Source of the DNA: Stigmatella aurantiaca DW4/3-1
GTDB lineage: Bacteria; Myxococcota; Myxococcia; Myxococcales; Myxococcaceae
Length of the DNA stretch: 64,000 bases
Direction of reading: 5' to 3'
Assembly: GCF_000165485.1 (NCBI RefSeq)
Contig: NC_014623.1
Location: 8,822,893 to 8,886,892 of the forward strand
In this document: positions 62,439 to 64,000 of the stretch, in pieces
Layout of the letters: each line of letters starts with the position of its first letter
Position numbering within the stretch: the stretch's first letter is position 1
Position numbers and translations under genes: made by a program
Notes under the pieces: generated by a model
What the model was told of the DNA's origin: nothing
The model's input: only the letters and a program-made list of their open reading frames with translations
Database searches by the model: none

Positions 62439-63677
62439 TCAGGCCCTACCTGCGGCCTGCCTCCCTCGGCGCGACAGCGCATCGATGGATGCGGCCACGA
62501 GCAGAACGGCCCCCGTTACCATGAACTTCACGGACGAGGACAGGGCCAACAAATCCATTCCGTTGGAGATGGAGCCGATAACGAGGGCGCCCAGCAGCGC
62601 GGACCAGGCGGACCCCCGGCCTCCGAAGAGGCTGGTGCCCCCGATGACCGCCGCCGCGATGGCGTTGAGCAGCACGTCGCCGCTGCCGGAGGACTGGTTC
62701 ACTGCCAGCAGACGCGAGGCCGCGAGGATGCCGCCCGCGGCGGCCATGGTGGAGGCCAGGGTGAAAATGGTCACCCGGATGCGGTCCACCCGGATGCCCG
62801 CCCGCCGCGCCGCCTCGGCGTTGCCACCCACCGCGAAGGTGTGGCGGCCAAAGCGTGTGTGACGAATGAGCAACTCCAGCAGCAGCACCACGCCGCCGAA
62901 AATCAGGGCCGCCAGCGGCAGGCCGCGGTCCTGGGTGAAGACGGCGACGGCGGCCACCAGCGCGCCGTGTGTGAACACCATGCGCACCACGGTGGAGCGC
63001 AGCGGCACCAGCGGCAGCCCCGCCGCCTCGCGCCGGCGGCGCTCGACGAAGACGGTGGCCACGTGGACCACGACGATCAGCGCCACCACCAGCCAGGCGA
63101 TGGCCGGCTCGAAGAAGGTGCCCGCCAGCCCGATGATGAACGAGTCATTCAGGTTCACCGTGCCGGTGTTTCCCAGCACGAACAGCTGCGCGCCCTGCCA
63201 CCCGAGCAGACCCGCCAGGGTCACCACGAAGGGCGGAACGCGGAAGCGCGTCATCCACAGGCCGTGAAACGCACCGATCGCCGCGCCCGTGGCCAGCCCC
63301 GCCAGCAGCGAGGGCACCGCGCCGTAGCCCATCTTGACGTTCAGCAGGGCCATCACCGCGGCGGACAGGCCGCTGACCGCGCCCGCCGACAGGTCAATGT
63401 CTCCCAGGAGCAGCACCAGCACGATGCCCGCGGAGATCGTCCCCATGGCGGTGATCTGCAGCATGAGGTTGGTGAGGTTCACGGCGGACAGGAACCGGTC
63501 ATTGGCGATGTAGAAGATGAGCCAGATGACGCACAGGCCGATGATGACCGGCAAGCTGCCCAGCTCGCCCTGGGACAGGCGGCGGAGAAATCCCTGCCAG
63601 GCGCCCTTCAATCCCGGAGCGTCCTGAATCAACCGGGGGTCTACCGCCATGGCCTGCTGTGTGCTGGGCGCGCTCAT
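62439..63677 (-). CDS. Sugar ABC transporter permease (XylH/RbsC-like)
   Basis: 412 residues, about ten membrane helices. Family motifs: FLSAVNLTNLMLQITAMGTISAGIVLVLLLGDIDLSAGAVSGL, FVVTLAGLLGWQGAQL, TFAVGGNAEAARRAGIRVDRIRV and LNAIAAAVIGGTSLFGGRGSAWSALLGALVIGSISNGMDLL. Imports a monosaccharide such as xylose or ribose. Its ATG overlaps the ATPase stop (ATGA). Confidence 0.93.
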   Translation of the reverse strand: MSAPSTQQAMAVDPRLIQDAPGLKGAWQGFLRRLSQGELGSLPVIIGLCVIWLIFYIANDRFLSAVNLTNLMLQITAMGTISAGIVLVLLLGDIDLSAGAVSGLSAAVMALLNVKMGYGAVPSLLAGLATGAAIGAFHGLWMTRFRVPPFVVTLAGLLGWQGAQLFVLGNTGTVNLNDSFIIGLAGTFFEPAIAWLVVALIVVVHVATVFVERRRREAAGLPLVPLRSTVVRMVFTHGALVAAVAVFTQDRGLPLAALIFGGVVLLLELLIRHTRFGRHTFAVGGNAEAARRAGIRVDRIRVTIFTLASTMAAAGGILAASRLLAVNQSSGSGDVLLNAIAAAVIGGTSLFGGRGSAWSALLGALVIGSISNGMDLLALSSSVKFMVTGAVLLVAASIDALSRRGRQAAGRA

Positions 63678-64000
63678 GCTCCCTCCATCTTCAAAGTCTC
63701 GGTCACCTCGGCCTTCTTGGCGCCAGTGATGGCGGAGACCACCTCCACCTCCTTGGCTTCCTTGACGTCGAACGTGGCCACGCGCTTGCCCAGCCGCATC
63801 ACGATGATCCGGTCGGCCACGGAGAACACGTCCATCAAGTTGTGGCTGATGACAACGACCGCCAGCCCCTGCTCGCGCAGCCGGCGGATGAGGTCCAACA
63901 CCTGCCGCGTCTGGGCCACGCCGAGCGCCGCCGTGGGCTCATCCAGGAGCACCATCTTCGGCTCGCCCATCATCGCCCGCGCCACCGCGATGGACTGGCG
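63674..64000 (-). CDS. Sugar ABC transporter ATP-binding protein (partial, C-terminal end)
   Basis: The last 108 residues of an XylG/RbsA-like ATPase; the start lies beyond the right edge. Visible motifs are RQSIAVARAMM after the signature, Walker B MVLLDEPTAALG, and the H-loop ISHNLMDVFSVADRIIVMRLGKRVA. It energises the permease encoded next, with ATGA coupling. Confidence 0.93.
   Translation of the reverse strand, partial: RQSIAVARAMMGEPKMVLLDEPTAALGVAQTRQVLDLIRRLREQGLAVVVISHNLMDVFSVADRIIVMRLGKRVATFDVKEAKEVEVVSAITGAKKAEVTETLKMEGA

Overview
The window is about 64 kb of very GC-rich, densely packed chromosomal DNA. It contains 51 protein-coding genes, two of them cut by the window ends. There is no tRNA, rRNA, CRISPR array, insertion sequence or prophage that I can recognise, and no gene-free stretch longer than about 250 bases. 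The organism is most probably a myxobacterium of the Stigmatella/Cystobacter/Archangium/Hyalangium type. The evidence is the MYXO-CTERM-like tail on a secreted lyase, Ser/Thr protein kinases fused to other signalling modules, many lipoproteins with Cys-rich or 'DGG'-rich bodies, DUF3396 immunity-type genes, and strong GC bias at third codon positions. The species call is inference.

Layout. (1) 1-9.4 kb: a partial PLP decarboxylase, a secreted polysaccharide lyase, AstA, a transglutaminase-like lipid-free exported protein, an unusual chemoreceptor fused to a peptide-binding domain, and a large Cys-rich lipoprotein. (2) 9.4-16 kb: a DedA protein, then a cyclic-nucleotide signalling block. The block holds a kinase-receiver-cyclase protein, an FHA-GAF-adenylate cyclase, a Crp-family regulator and a TPR protein with two cNMP domains. 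Two sequences close to the CRP consensus lie between the last two genes. (3) 16-17.7 kb: a less GC-rich, translationally coupled lipoprotein/DUF3396 pair that looks like a toxin and its immunity protein. (4) 18-24.7 kb: a zinc-ribbon membrane protein, then a coupled operon of outer-membrane barrel, YfiR-like protein, CHASE8-like sensor kinase, receiver, and receiver-GAF-kinase with a decayed ATPase domain. (5) 24.7-29.6 kb: rlmN, anti-sigma, ECF sigma and 3-methyladenine glycosylase on one strand, then a flavin monooxygenase diverging from its TetR regulator across two matching operators. (6) 29.8-40.7 kb: MalQ, TamA-TamB, a lytic-transglycosylase-like lipoprotein and an expansin-like lipoprotein. 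(7) 40.7-57.6 kb: two minus-strand operons built around VWA, MoxR, DUF58 and ABC-transporter genes, separated by a membrane Ser/Thr kinase. (8) 57.8-64 kb: ExbB-ExbD-TonB, a MarR regulator, a DUF547 protein, and the end of a sugar ABC transporter/oxidoreductase operon.

The genes are mainly sensory and envelope genes. The most unusual items are the chemoreceptor whose whole C-terminal half is an intracellular oligopeptide-binding-protein domain (4060-7206), the self-contained cAMP circuit at 10.1-16.0 kb, and the YfiR/CHASE8 system at 19.1-24.7 kb in which a histidine kinase stands where the classical system has a diguanylate cyclase. Assignments rest on reading motifs and family resemblance; no database search was run.
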